Below are positions 46,086 to 56,318 of a stretch of DNA of 64,000 nucleotides, piece after piece. Position 1 is the stretch's first letter; each line of letters opens with the position of its first letter. A program made the position numbers and the translations under genes. Under the pieces are notes generated by a model. That model saw nothing but the letters and a program-made list of their open reading frames with translations, searched no databases and was not told where the DNA came from. Source of the DNA: Ahrensia kielensis DSM 5890 (GTDB taxonomy: Bacteria; Pseudomonadota; Alphaproteobacteria; Rhizobiales; Rhizobiaceae); contig NZ_KB894530.1 in the NCBI RefSeq assembly GCF_000374465.1, forward strand, positions 343,179 to 407,178, written 5' to 3'.

Positions 46086-47372
46086 TCATTTCAAGCGTTG
46101 AAGTACGGCAAAAAAGAAGCCGTCTGTGCCCGTTGTTCGCGGTGTTAAGGTTACACAATTAAAATCCGTGGTCCACGGCTTTGGTGCATCCGTACCAAAC
46201 AACTCCTCCCAAACTTCGCCTGCGCCTAACAAATCGAAATCGTCATGCCGGTCACCAAAAGCGTAGATTTGATCCTCATTCTCGTCCTGAAAAATGGAAC
46301 AAGTAATGTAACATAGGTAGCCGCCCGGCTTTACGAAGTTGCGCGCTGTATCGAGAATAGCTGCCTGCTCCAGCTTACGGCTTTCCAGCTGATCTTCCGT
46401 CAACTTCCATTTAGCATCAGGGTGGCGGCGCCATGTGCCTGAGCCTGTACAAGGTGCATCAACAACCACGCGGTCAAAGCTACCATGTAAATGATCTATC
46501 TCTGCATCAGCGGCATGAACCTGCACATTGCGTGTCCCTGCCCGTTTTAAACGATCAAATATCGGTGCCAAACGCTGCTTGTCAGCATCATAAGCATGTA
46601 CCTGACCTTTATTGTCCATCGTAGCGGCCAGCGCCAAAGTTTTGCCGCCAGCACCTGCGCAATAATCGAAAACTTGCTCGCCGCCTTGTGCAAAAACAAG
46701 GTCAGCAACGATTTGGCTTCCCTCGTCTTGAACTTCAAACCAGCCTTTTTGAAATGCTGGTTCTGCAGTCACATTCGGCATGCGGCTTGCGCCACCTTTG
46801 GCTGAAATGCGCATACCTTGGCGCGCAATTTTAGAAGGCTTTGCACCTTGTTTTGAAAGTTGCTTCAAAACTTTTTCGCGCTCTGCTTTAAGAGTGTTGA
46901 CGCGCATATCAAGTGGCGGGCGTTCTGCAAGCGCTTTTGCTTCTTCTACCCATTCATCACCGAATGCTTCTTCAAGGTGATCGCTTACCCATGCAGGCAC
47001 ATCCGCCTCAACCTCAGATGGCATGAAAGCCAAATCTTTTTGCGATGCAGCTTCAATGCGTGCAACAGGAATTTCCGGCGCAAACTTATCATCGGCCAGC
47101 GCTTCTTGAATCTGAGCAAGGCTCATACCCCATTGACGTAGCAAAGTGCCAAAGATCAGCGCTTCGGCATCTTCCCCGCCAAACATATAGCCAGTCGATG
47201 CGCGTTTACGCAGGGCATCATAGACCAAATTGCCAATGGCATTACGGTCCCCAGAGCCAGCAAACCGATGGTTGTTGCCCCAATCTTTAAGGGCCACGGA
47301 TACGGGCCGATTACGGCTCTCCATATCTTGTAAAACTTCTATCGCTGCTTGAATTCGTCCGCCTAGGCGCAT
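46086..47372 (-). CDS. rsmB: 16S rRNA (cytosine-C5)-methyltransferase, RsmB family
   Basis: From the ATG at 47372 the protein has 428 residues and begins MRLGGRIQAAIEVLQDMES. Earlier in-frame codons up to 47459 give sequence that does not look conserved. The SAM-binding loop is YCAGAGGKTLALAATM; catalytic cysteines are in VDAPCTGSGTWRRHPD and CYITCSIFQDENE. It methylates a cytosine of 16S rRNA or a related target. The N-terminal part is helical and NusB-like. It stands upstream of the ABC operon. Confidence 0.88.
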   Translation of the reverse strand: MRLGGRIQAAIEVLQDMESRNRPVSVALKDWGNNHRFAGSGDRNAIGNLVYDALRKRASTGYMFGGEDAEALIFGTLLRQWGMSLAQIQEALADDKFAPEIPVARIEAASQKDLAFMPSEVEADVPAWVSDHLEEAFGDEWVEEAKALAERPPLDMRVNTLKAEREKVLKQLSKQGAKPSKIARQGMRISAKGGASRMPNVTAEPAFQKGWFEVQDEGSQIVADLVFAQGGEQVFDYCAGAGGKTLALAATMDNKGQVHAYDADKQRLAPIFDRLKRAGTRNVQVHAADAEIDHLHGSFDRVVVDAPCTGSGTWRRHPDAKWKLTEDQLESRKLEQAAILDTARNFVKPGGYLCYITCSIFQDENEDQIYAFGDRHDDFDLLGAGEVWEELFGTDAPKPWTTDFNCVTLTPRTTGTDGFFFAVLQRLK

Positions 47373-47687
47373 GTCGGTGATCCCGTCTTTAAGTTGTTTG
47401 CCGTCAGTAAGCCTATCGGCTGAAAAGCGCAAGGAATATGCGATTCTAATAAGGCGCAAATGCTGGCATGTAAATTTGGCAAGAGTAATTGCACACGGTG
47501 GGAGTGGCTGACGCGGTAATCAACGCAAAACGCAAGAAGGCATTAGCACAAAGAACGGCAGCCGAATGACGGCAAAGCGGACAAAGCCGCCATTTAGGAT
47601 TGCTTCGGCAACGTCTGCTTTCGGTCGGGCGTCTTCAATTTCCGACCATATTTCGTAGCGATGTTGCTGCATTTTGGGGATCTTTGG
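47373..47687. other. Intergenic region with no convincing gene
   Basis: About 315 bases separate rsmB from the HxlR gene. I see no coding frame, RNA gene or terminator. On the minus strand it contains phrases such as CGACCGAAAGCAGACGTT and GGCGGCTTTGTCCGC, which I recall as common alphaproteobacterial intergenic sequence. Their purpose is not known to me. Confidence 0.5.
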
Positions 47688-48020
47688 TTAACGCTCTCGT
47701 GTTTCCCACCATGAGTGCATTTCCTTGAATGCGGGCATTAGTCCGACGCCGTCTTCGGTGGCGCTATATTCTACTTTTGGCGGCACCTCGGCATAGACTT
47801 TTCTTTTAACAAGACCATCGCGCTCAAGATCCCGTAGTTGCTTTGTAAGCATCGTCTGTGTGATTTCAGGAATCGCTTTCCGAAGCTCTCCAAACCTCTT
47901 TGTCCCATCAAAGATGAGTATCTGCAGTATCGACAGCTTCCATTTTCCACCGATCATCGCGAAGACAAGTGGTGCGGGACAAAGGTTCGAACTGGATTTT
48001 TCGTGCAATTGAAGCTCCAT
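47688..48020 (-). CDS. HxlR family transcriptional regulator
   Basis: The 110-residue protein is a single winged helix-turn-helix domain: a short N-terminus with one cysteine (NLCPAPLVFAMIGGKWKLSI), then RFGELRKAIPEITQTMLTKQ and DGLVKRKVYAEVPPKVEYS. HxlR regulators often sense aldehydes, quinones or oxidants through the N-terminal cysteine. It is divergent from the SRPBCC gene, with a perfect palindrome between them that is a likely operator. Confidence 0.93.
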   Translation of the reverse strand: MELQLHEKSSSNLCPAPLVFAMIGGKWKLSILQILIFDGTKRFGELRKAIPEITQTMLTKQLRDLERDGLVKRKVYAEVPPKVEYSATEDGVGLMPAFKEMHSWWETRER

Positions 48021-48028
48021 TAGTATCT

Positions 48029-48050
48029 TTTTGATACTTAAGTATCAAAA
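48029..48050. promoter_or_regulatory. 22-bp perfect palindrome, probable HxlR operator
   Basis: The dyad centres on ACTTAAGT, with arms reading TTTTGATACTT. A partial outer repeat (AGTAT/ATACT) extends it on both sides. It lies 9 bases upstream of the HxlR start and 68 before the SRPBCC start, where the regulator could control both genes. Confidence 0.75.
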
Positions 48051-48117
48051 TACTGCCTACTATTCAAACCGAGTGTGATGAGTAATTCTAGATTAAACCA
48101 GAAAAATGGAGCTTAGC

Positions 48118-48588
48118 ATGGTCGAACCGTCAAAAAACTATGAAGAAATCATTCAAGTATCTGCACCTCAAGAAGCCTGTTTTCAAGCTGTTGCGACACA
48201 GATGGGCAAGTGGTGGACCCGATCTGTCGAAGGTGGCCTAGGCGGCGTTGGTGACAAAGTGACTGCGCGCTTCCCGCCCGATTACGGGTATTGGACTTTT
48301 GAGGCCACGTCTTTCGAAAGACCTGGACGAATCGAGATGATTTGCACAGATGCGCATCATAAAATCGAAGGCCAACCAGAAGAGATCGATCAAGAATGGC
48401 TAGGAACAAAGATCATTTGGGAATTCAAAGCGGTTGGAGACAAGACCGAGATTAAGATGACACATGATGGATTGACGCCGACACTGAACTGTTGGGGGAT
48501 TTGCCTTGATGGCTGGAACCACTTCTTCAAAAACAGCCTGAAATCGTTCTTGTGTGGCGAAGAACCAAGCCCACATATCTTAACTTAG
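48118..48588 (+). CDS. SRPBCC / AHSA1-like domain protein
   Basis: From the ATG at 48118, preceded by GGAG at six bases, the protein has 156 residues; an ATG four codons upstream is also open. The sequence has the START-like pattern: EEIIQVSAPQEACFQAVATQ, MGKWWTRSVEGG, WEFKAVGDKTEIKMTHDGL and the terminal amphipathic helix GWNHFFKNSLKSFL. These domains bind hydrophobic ligands or assist Hsp90. It is the likely target of the divergent HxlR regulator. Confidence 0.85.
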   Translation: MVEPSKNYEEIIQVSAPQEACFQAVATQMGKWWTRSVEGGLGGVGDKVTARFPPDYGYWTFEATSFERPGRIEMICTDAHHKIEGQPEEIDQEWLGTKIIWEFKAVGDKTEIKMTHDGLTPTLNCWGICLDGWNHFFKNSLKSFLCGEEPSPHILT

Positions 48589-49589
48589 CAGACACTCATC
48601 CCACGTGCAGCATCGGTGAGTCTGGGCTCAAAGCGGTCATTCGCTGCACCGAGCGCTAACGTCCGCTCTGAGCCGAACTAACCAATTCTTTGCAACGCAG
48701 GAAAGTCGTGATTGGCTCCTTCTGGTCATTTGCCGCGCGGCAAACCGCTGAGGAAAGTTTAACCCGCCCCCTGTCGGGCATTGCAACCCGACCAGCCAAC
48801 CTGTCAGGGGCTGTTCATTGAGCGATTGACACCCTCAATGTGTCGCATTTCTATCGGGCTAAAGGTGCCGCGCTTCTAACCAGCGTTGACACGTTATGTT
48901 GACCTCTTACGGTATTTTATCCAACAACTTCAAATCCGCTGCACACTGTTTTAATGAACAACAAATCCGGCATCGCAGCTGCTATAGAGAAAAACAGAAT
49001 TGCGCTTTTGCGCATGGTGTTTTGCTGGCTGAACGCAGCTATGTTAGTCAATGCGTGCAGAGATAGATTATTGCCGCCGCGGTTAGCCCGCTTGGTTGAA
49101 GACCTCATATCTAAAGCCGAAAAAGCCACGGCCTATTTAATAATCGCGGCTTTTTGTAATGCGCAATTCTCAAAATGCACCGCGTTTGCATTTGAAAAAG
49201 AGACTATGAAACGGGTCACTTTTCATAGTGCAATCCCGCGAAGCGGGCACACCATCGCGGGCATCATCATGCGGTTAAGAGCGCTTCAAAAGCTGCTGCA
49301 CAACCTTCATATGATTGCACGTTGTTTAGGCAGGTACGTTGCTGCGCATGCGCGTGTTATAGCGATGAAAACCAATGTGATGCAGATCGCGCATAACCAA
49401 TCACTGACACTGACTGCCAATCATGATGTGTTTGAAGACGCCATACCGCCATAGATCAAAATACAGCGCTAAACATTGTTAAATCGCCTCACGACCCGAG
49501 CGCGATAACAATAAAGTGTGTTTCGCCGACATGATCCAAACACCGTCACATTCGTATGTATGTATGATGCTTTAAATCAGGAGATTGCC
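48589..49589. other. Gene-poor kilobase with inverted repeats and one strong terminator
   Basis: I find no convincing protein gene here. Open frames exist but lack ribosome binding sites and recognisable sequence. Three structured elements stand out: GGCTCAAAGCGG paired with CCGCTCTGAGCC near 48627-48677 (one mismatch), CATTGAG/CTCAATG near 48817-48840, and a rho-independent terminator at 49120-49155. The region may hold a small RNA, decayed genes or both. It follows the HxlR/SRPBCC pair and precedes a sugar dehydrogenase gene. Confidence 0.45.
49120..49155 (+). terminator. Strong rho-independent terminator with no obvious gene upstream
   Basis: AAAAAGCCACG pairs with CGCGGCTTTTT, leaving one internal mismatch, around a loop of about 14 bases. 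The arms supply T-runs on both strands. No protein gene ends just before it in either direction, which suggests a short non-coding transcript or a lost gene. Confidence 0.7.
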
Positions 49590-50702
49590 ATGAGAATTCA
49601 CACCGCCTTGCTTTCCGCAATAGCACTTGGTTTTACGGCCTTTTCTGCTCAAGCCTTTGAGATTACAGGCACGAATGGCACTGCAATTGAAGCGACAGAG
49701 ATTGCCATTTTCAACGAACCATGGGCGATGGTCATGGGCCAAAGCGGCATCGCGCTAATCACTGAAAAATCAGGCCAATTATTTCACCTATCAAAAGATG
49801 GTGTAAAAACGGAAATTAAGGGCGTTCCAGAAGTCTTTTATGGCGGACAAGGCGGGTTGGGCGATGTCATCTTTGCTGGTGATGCCGAAGATGAAGTTTA
49901 CCTCTCCTATGTTGAACAAGATGCCGACAATGTTGGGGCCGTGGTTGTTAAAGCCAAGCTGGAGAGCGCCGAAAACGGCAAACTTCAACTGGCAGATATT
50001 GCGCGCATTTGGGAGCAAGACAAACAAGGCCGTCAAGGCCATTACTCCCATAAGCTGGCCATCGGCCCTGATAGCAAGCTCTACATCACGTCCGGTGACA
50101 GACAGATGCAAAAACCAGCACAAGATATGAGTGTGAACCTTGGTAAGGTCATAAGGCTTAATCTTGATGGTTCGGTGCCGGAAGATAATCCATTTCAAAG
50201 CGATGGCGAAATTGCCAAAACATTTTGGACAATGGGTCATCGCAACTTACTCGGCATTGCTTTTGGCGCAGATGGAAAATTGTGGACGCATGAAATGGGC
50301 CCGCGTCACGGCGATGAATTAAACCTGATTGAAAAAGGCGAAAACTACGGATGGCCGCTTGTCTCAAATGGTGACAATTATTCAGGCATTCCAATTCCAG
50401 ACCATGAGAGCGATCCAAAATTCAATGCACCGGAAGCATTTTGGGTGCCAACGATCGCACCATCAGGCCTCGTCATTTATAATGGAGATCAATTTGCTGA
50501 CTGGAGTGGCGATGCTCTGATTGGCGGCCTTGCTAGTCAGGCGCTTATCCATGTTGATATCAACGGCACATCAGCAACAGAAAATGAGCGCTTTGAATGG
50601 GGCAGCCGCGTGCGCGAAGTCGAGCAAGGCACAAATGGCGAAGTTTATGTGCTTGAAGACGGCCCCGAAGGGCGCTTGCTTAAGCTAGAACCAAACGGAT
50701 AG
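49590..50702 (+). CDS. Exported PQQ-dependent sugar dehydrogenase-like protein
   Basis: From the ATG at 49590 the protein has 370 residues, with AGGAG 8 bases upstream and a signal peptide ending AQA near residue 22. It has the six-bladed beta-propeller of soluble glucose/aldose dehydrogenases: GGQGGLGDVIFAGD, WEQDKQGRQGHYSHKLAIGP, YITSGDRQMQ, GHRNLLGIAF, HEMGPRHGDELNLIEKGENY and EDGPEGRLLKLE. HYSHKLA and GPRHGDEL match the PQQ-site regions. It should oxidise sugars in the periplasm, if PQQ is available. Its 3' end overlaps the convergent MAPEG gene by 23 bases. Confidence 0.9.
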   Translation: MRIHTALLSAIALGFTAFSAQAFEITGTNGTAIEATEIAIFNEPWAMVMGQSGIALITEKSGQLFHLSKDGVKTEIKGVPEVFYGGQGGLGDVIFAGDAEDEVYLSYVEQDADNVGAVVVKAKLESAENGKLQLADIARIWEQDKQGRQGHYSHKLAIGPDSKLYITSGDRQMQKPAQDMSVNLGKVIRLNLDGSVPEDNPFQSDGEIAKTFWTMGHRNLLGIAFGADGKLWTHEMGPRHGDELNLIEKGENYGWPLVSNGDNYSGIPIPDHESDPKFNAPEAFWVPTIAPSGLVIYNGDQFADWSGDALIGGLASQALIHVDINGTSATENERFEWGSRVREVEQGTNGEVYVLEDGPEGRLLKLEPNG

Positions 50703-51099
50703 CGAACCAGATGCAGTAAAGAGTGCACACAGACAATGACGCAAGAAATATTTGGAAACGCCATTTCAGCTTGTTGGCCGTGATGTAGACAAAGCTGTGC
50801 ACCGTTTTAAGGGTGACAAATATCCACGCCAAGGCCAGCGCTACCATATCCACCAAGCCTGCAGAGTGAAACGCCAGTGTTATTGCAAAAAAGAGCACTG
50901 GCAATTCAAACTGGTTGGAAACCGCATTGCCAAACTTTGCAATTTCTGGCGGCTCATTTTGCTTAGGCAATTTGTAGTCATGCGCTTTTGCCTGACCACT
51001 TTTTATTGAACCAATCCTTGCCCGCCCCATTGGCAAATACAAATAGAGCGAGACTAAAGCCTGAATAATAAGCGGCCAAAAGATGAGGTTCTGGTTCAT
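50680..51099 (-). CDS. MAPEG family membrane protein (second copy)
   Basis: The 139-residue protein has four membrane helices and a MAPEG-like centre with NAVSNQFELPVLFFAI. It differs from the MAPEG protein at 39065-39481 in sequence and lacks its RGHANAAEN motif, having FGNAVSNQFELP instead. The gene overlaps the sugar dehydrogenase gene tail-to-tail and lies 9 bases upstream of no further partner; guaB follows it on the same strand only after reversal of order (guaB is upstream). Function unknown. Confidence 0.8.
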   Translation of the reverse strand: MNQNLIFWPLIIQALVSLYLYLPMGRARIGSIKSGQAKAHDYKLPKQNEPPEIAKFGNAVSNQFELPVLFFAITLAFHSAGLVDMVALALAWIFVTLKTVHSFVYITANKLKWRFQIFLASLSVCTLYCIWFAIRLVLA

Positions 51100-51108
51100 G
51101 GTTTTTAC

Positions 51109-52671
<1,563 letters not shown>

Positions 52672-52716
52672 CTACCACGGCTTTACAATTTATAAAAGAC
52701 CCTTGTGTCGCTTTAA

Positions 52717-52750
52717 CAAAAGTTTGCCCTCTAATTTTAAGAGAGCAAAC
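52717..52750 (-). terminator. Rho-independent terminator of the metallohydrolase gene
   Basis: On the minus strand GTTTGC and CTCT pair with AGAG and GCAAAC around a short loop (one mismatch), followed by TTTTG. It begins 14 bases past the metallo-hydrolase stop and separates it from guaB. Confidence 0.78.
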
Positions 52751-52763
52751 CAATTGTGAGCTC

Positions 52764-53537
52764 TTAGTTGTACCAACCACCCATTTTGGTTTCGATTTCA
52801 CCTTCAAGCAGTTCTGCGAATTCTGCAGGATCTTGAGTGCCATTGTCACGGCCGCGATAATGATATGGATAAACATATGTCGGTTTGAATTCAGAAACAG
52901 CAGAGGCTGCTGCTTTCACATCCATTGTGAATGGCAGGTTCATACACACAAATGCTAGGTCAATATTTTCTAGCGCGCGCATTTCTGGCGTGTCTTCGGT
53001 GTCGCCGGAAATATAGATCGTAAAACCATCAAATCTGAGTACATAACCATTGTCGCGGCCCTTTGGGTGAAATTGAAGCCGCTCTTCAGTCGTATTATAG
53101 GCTGGTATCGCTGAAATTTTGAGACCGTTAAACTCTGTATCCTCGCCATTTGCGATAGCAGATGCTTTTGATTTCAAATCATCAGGCAACATATCCAACA
53201 CAGCGGGATTGGTGATCAGTTTCGTTTTGTCGGTCGCCAACGCGCTAAGTGTTTCAGCATTATAATGATCGCCATGTTCATGGGTAATCAAAATCAAATC
53301 TGGCGATGGAAAATCAGCATAGGCTGAAGCGTCATCAACCGCATCGACATAGATCGTGCCAACTGGCGTTTCCATAACGAAAGATGCGTGCGCAACGGGA
53401 TGGACGATAATATCGCCGGCGTTCGAGTTAAACACATCGCTTGCATGGCCAGCGGCACGGGCAGCATAGGGCAAAAATGTCACCGCCGCTGTCATTGCAG
53501 CGCTACGGTGAATGAACTGACGTCTTGAAATGGACAT
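52764..53537 (-). CDS. Exported metallo-beta-lactamase fold hydrolase
   Basis: From the ATG at 53537, with AGGGAG upstream, the protein has 257 residues and starts with a twin-arginine type signal (SRRQFIHRSAA followed by a hydrophobic stretch and ARA). The metal-binding motif is THEHGDHYN, and later IYISGDTEDTPEM and YPYHYRGRDNG supply further ligands. It matches the UlaG/MBL-like group of hydrolases; the substrate is unknown. A frame opening at 53609 would place 24 residues before the Tat signal and is unlikely. Confidence 0.87.
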   Translation of the reverse strand: MSISRRQFIHRSAAMTAAVTFLPYAARAAGHASDVFNSNAGDIIVHPVAHASFVMETPVGTIYVDAVDDASAYADFPSPDLILITHEHGDHYNAETLSALATDKTKLITNPAVLDMLPDDLKSKASAIANGEDTEFNGLKISAIPAYNTTEERLQFHPKGRDNGYVLRFDGFTIYISGDTEDTPEMRALENIDLAFVCMNLPFTMDVKAAASAVSEFKPTYVYPYHYRGRDNGTQDPAEFAELLEGEIETKMGGWYN

Positions 53538-53636
53538 GAAGAGCTCCCTTTGGTGTTGATCTTGATGATATGGCGCAGCTCTTTGAAAAGACAACGCGAC
53601 CCAGTTCAACTCTTCGAGAGCTTATCGCTTTATATT

Positions 53637-54356
53637 TTAAGACTCTTGCGGTTTCGCCTTAAAATCTTTTGCCAATAGATAGAGCTCAACACTTTCAGAC
53701 CGGCTCGATGGCGGCTTAATATGGGCAACGGTTTTGAAGTTGGCTTTCAGCAAATCAAGCAGCGCTTTCTCGGTGCCGCCCTGAAAGGTTTTTGCCAAGA
53801 AATGCCCACCCGGCTTTAACACTTTGATTGCAAAGTCTGCGGCAACTTCAACAAGATACATTGTGCGCATATGGTCGGTATTTCTGTGCCCAACTGTTGG
53901 CGCTGCCATGTCAGACAATACGATATCAGGTGCAGCGCCGAGCGCTTCTATCAGCGCGTCCGGTGCATCATCATCCAAAAAGTCTTTTTGAAAAACGTGG
54001 ACACCTGGCATTTGGTCCATTTCAAGAAAATCGATAGCAACAATAGATTTATTCTCATCTGACGAGCCACATCTATTAACCGCCACTTGGCACCAACCAC
54101 CCGGAGCAGCACCCAGATCGATAATCTTAGAGCCTTTTTTCAAAATCTTATGTTTGTCGTCAATCTCAATCAGCTTATAGGCCGCACGAGAGCGCATGCC
54201 TTCTGCTTTGGCGCGTTGAACATAAGGGTCATTCAGCTGGCGCTCAATCCAACGACGTGACGAAGGTTTAAGCTTCTGCCCTCTTTTGACATGAGCATTG
54301 ATAGACCGACCGCTAATTGACGCCGCACGGCGCTCGCTTCCAGACTTCTTTTTCAT
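53637..54356 (-). CDS. rlmE: 23S rRNA (uridine-2'-O)-methyltransferase
   Basis: The 239-residue protein is an FtsJ/RrmJ methyltransferase: [32 protein letters not shown], the SAM loop [27 protein letters not shown] and [12 protein letters not shown]. It methylates the ribose of U2552 in 23S rRNA in E. coli. A basic N-terminal extension of about 25 residues precedes the core. It overlaps the Ppx/GppA gene by 4 bases, a common rhizobial pairing. Confidence 0.94.
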   Translation of the reverse strand: MKKKSGSERRAASISGRSINAHVKRGQKLKPSSRRWIERQLNDPYVQRAKAEGMRSRAAYKLIEIDDKHKILKKGSKIIDLGAAPGGWCQVAVNRCGSSDENKSIVAIDFLEMDQMPGVHVFQKDFLDDDAPDALIEALGAAPDIVLSDMAAPTVGHRNTDHMRTMYLVEVAADFAIKVLKPGGHFLAKTFQGGTEKALLDLLKANFKTVAHIKPPSSRSESVELYLLAKDFKAKPQES

Positions 54357-55843
54357 CGGTTTGGCCCCTGCCTATTCTTTGATTTCCAATTGCGGTTATA
54401 ACCCCGATTGCGTCTGCGCCAAGCGCCATCTGATGCCATCATCTCGGTCAATATACCTTCGCGTAACCCACGATCTGCAACGCGCAAGCGCTCTGAAGGC
54501 CAAGCTTTGCGAATTGCTTCTAAAATTGCACAGCCCGCCAAGACCAAATCTGCGCGGTCTGAACCTATACAAGCATTGGCCGAACGTTCCGCAAAAGTCC
54601 AATTGAGAAGTTTATGATTAATCGCATCCACCTGGTTCGATGACATCCACAATCCATCAACACGGCGGCGATCATAGCGCGGTAAATCAAGATGAATACC
54701 CGCCAAAGTGGTTACGGTTCCTGATGTGCCAATAAGGTGAAAATCGTCGTCAATAACACTTCTTGCGCCAAATGAGCTACTTGCCATGAGATCGGCATCG
54801 CCATGCTCATGGAGCAGGTTCAATGCATAGTCGACCATATCATCAAACTTGGCGTGGGTGACATTTTCACCGCCAAATTTTTCCGCCATCGTGACCACGC
54901 CAACGGGCAGCGATGTCCACGCACGGATATGATTGGCAAGGCGGCCACCACGGTGATTTTCAGCGTTGACCAGTGCTATCTCAGAAGAACCGCCACCAAT
55001 ATCAAACAGGATGATAGATTTTGCGCTTCGGTCAACCAGCGACGAACAACCCGATACGGCTAGGCGCGCTTCCGTTTCCCGATCGACGACTTCAAGCTTT
55101 AAGCCTGTTTCCTGTTCGACGCGCAAAAGAAAATCACCGCCATTGACCGCAGATCGGCAAGCCTCCGTTGCGATCAATCGCGCCTTTTGAATTGGCCGTG
55201 CATAAAGCTTGTCGCGGCAGACCTTTAAAGCTTCAATGGCTCTATCCATTGCCGCATCAGACAAGCGGCCCGTTGCGCCAAATCCCTCGCCCAAGCGTAC
55301 AATGCGCGAGAATGCATCAATCACGCGAAAACTGCCCGGCTTGGTTGGAACAGCAATCAACAAGCGGCAATTATTTGTGCCCAGATCAAGTGCCGCATAA
55401 GCGTCATTTGAATGATGGACGATAGGACGCGCTGCGTTTGGATGTGCTTTACCATTATGAAGGTCAGCTGCCCCATTACCAAGCTTTGCACCACCAATGC
55501 TTGCTCCACTTTCAACGGCACCATTGGATGATTGCGAAGGTTGATGACCTACGTTAGCGCCACCACGTCTTCTGCGACGTTTGCGTCTCCGCTTCTTTGA
55601 CTTTTGTCCGTCAGACACGTCACTGCCGGTATCTGGCAAACTAGGTGCAGGCCTCTCATTGTGAGAACGCACCTCTTTTGCCTGACCCGAGCCATCTGCA
55701 GAAGAGGCCACTTGGCTCTTACCTGCAACAGCTTCGGGACGCCGAGCTTGTCGATCAGCACTGAAATTTTCAGATACTGATCCCGATGACGAGGCTGACA
55801 TATCGGGGATAGACCCCGATTTGCCAGTATTAGTCACGTTCAT
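54353..55843 (-). CDS. Ppx/GppA phosphatase family protein with disordered basic N-terminus
   Basis: From the ATG at 55843 the protein has 496 residues; an upstream TTG (55891) and a later ATG are alternatives, and no start has a well-spaced Shine-Dalgarno. The first 150 residues are low-complexity with a run of lysine and arginine ([15 protein letters not shown]). The catalytic domain follows: [46 protein letters not shown] and [11 protein letters not shown]. The family hydrolyses polyphosphate or (p)ppGpp. The gene is coupled to rlmE. Confidence 0.9.
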   Translation of the reverse strand: MNVTNTGKSGSIPDMSASSSGSVSENFSADRQARRPEAVAGKSQVASSADGSGQAKEVRSHNERPAPSLPDTGSDVSDGQKSKKRRRKRRRRRGGANVGHQPSQSSNGAVESGASIGGAKLGNGAADLHNGKAHPNAARPIVHHSNDAYAALDLGTNNCRLLIAVPTKPGSFRVIDAFSRIVRLGEGFGATGRLSDAAMDRAIEALKVCRDKLYARPIQKARLIATEACRSAVNGGDFLLRVEQETGLKLEVVDRETEARLAVSGCSSLVDRSAKSIILFDIGGGSSEIALVNAENHRGGRLANHIRAWTSLPVGVVTMAEKFGGENVTHAKFDDMVDYALNLLHEHGDADLMASSSFGARSVIDDDFHLIGTSGTVTTLAGIHLDLPRYDRRRVDGLWMSSNQVDAINHKLLNWTFAERSANACIGSDRADLVLAGCAILEAIRKAWPSERLRVADRGLREGILTEMMASDGAWRRRNRGYNRNWKSKNRQGPNR

Positions 55844-55952
55844 ACCTCTCACGCGGTGCAGCCATAGGCGCAACACACGTTTAATGTTCAAGTTGATAAG
55901 AGGGTAACAGCCAAGGCGTGAATCGCCAATATGAAATTTACAAATAAGATAT

Positions 55953-55981
55953 TTGCATTTCGATATTAAGATGACTATATC
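55953..55981 (+). promoter_or_regulatory. Candidate promoter of the tRNA-Gln gene
   Basis: TTGCAT and TATATC are separated by 17 bases, and the presumed start site would lie about 25 bases before the tRNA. The surrounding DNA is AT-rich. Confidence 0.45.
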
Positions 55982-56014
55982 ACGCGGCGTTGAGCATCTG
56001 ATTACTCATGCTCT

Positions 56015-56088
56015 TGGGGAATAGGTTAACGGTAGACCCGCAGACTCTGACTCTGTTAGTCCTGGTTCGAATCCAGGTTCCCCAGCCA
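56015..56088 (+). tRNA. tRNA-Gln (anticodon CTG)
   Basis: The acceptor stem TGGGGAA (56015-56021) pairs perfectly with TTCCCCA (56078-56084), followed by G and an encoded CCA. The anticodon stem GCAGA/TCTGT (one G-T pair) holds the loop CTCTGAC, so the anticodon is CTG at 56047-56049. The T arm is CCTGG-TTCGAAT-CCAGG, and the D loop contains AACGGTAG. A U1-A72 end pair is typical of tRNA-Gln. AT-rich, accessory-looking DNA follows. Confidence 0.93.
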
Positions 56089-56318
56089 ACAAATTAAAGC
56101 AACAAAATCAATCACATAGTGACTTTATAAAGATGCCTTTTGGGCGCCTGCATGTTACATTATGTTGCAACTGGCTCCCCTTGGTTTTCAAGGATTTTCA
56201 ATCAGTCCCCGCAAATCCATGCGACATATACGCGACATAGAATAGATCGAAATTCAGTGTGTGCTAAGCCAAAGCTTGCCAGATCGAATTAAAGCATTAC
56301 GTTTGGTCAAATTTTCGC
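56089..56318 (+). other. AT-rich leader of a possible integrated patch after tRNA-Gln
   Basis: There is no gene in these 230 bases. The phrase TGCGACATATACGCGACAT near 56219 contains a short repeat (GCGACATA), which I recall near integrase attachment ends in alphaproteobacteria. I see no integrase gene and no second copy of the tRNA 3' end. Confidence 0.35.

Noticed and set aside
48755-48800. Phrase GAGGAAAGT resembling the conserved start of RNase P RNA
   Set aside because: The following bases do not match RNase P RNA, and the conserved 3' elements are not seen within a few hundred bases.
48917-49129. Minus-strand frame of 70 codons in the same region
   Set aside because: No recognisable pattern and no ribosome binding site; its start lies within the terminator arm.
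48954-49454. Open reading frame of 166 codons in the gene-poor region
   Set aside because: It has no ribosome binding site, its composition is unlike the neighbouring proteins, and it runs straight through the strong terminator at 49120-49155.
56089-56318. Integrative element with attachment sites at tRNA-Gln
   Set aside because: No integrase gene and no second copy of the tRNA 3' end is visible in the window, so an intact element is not supported.
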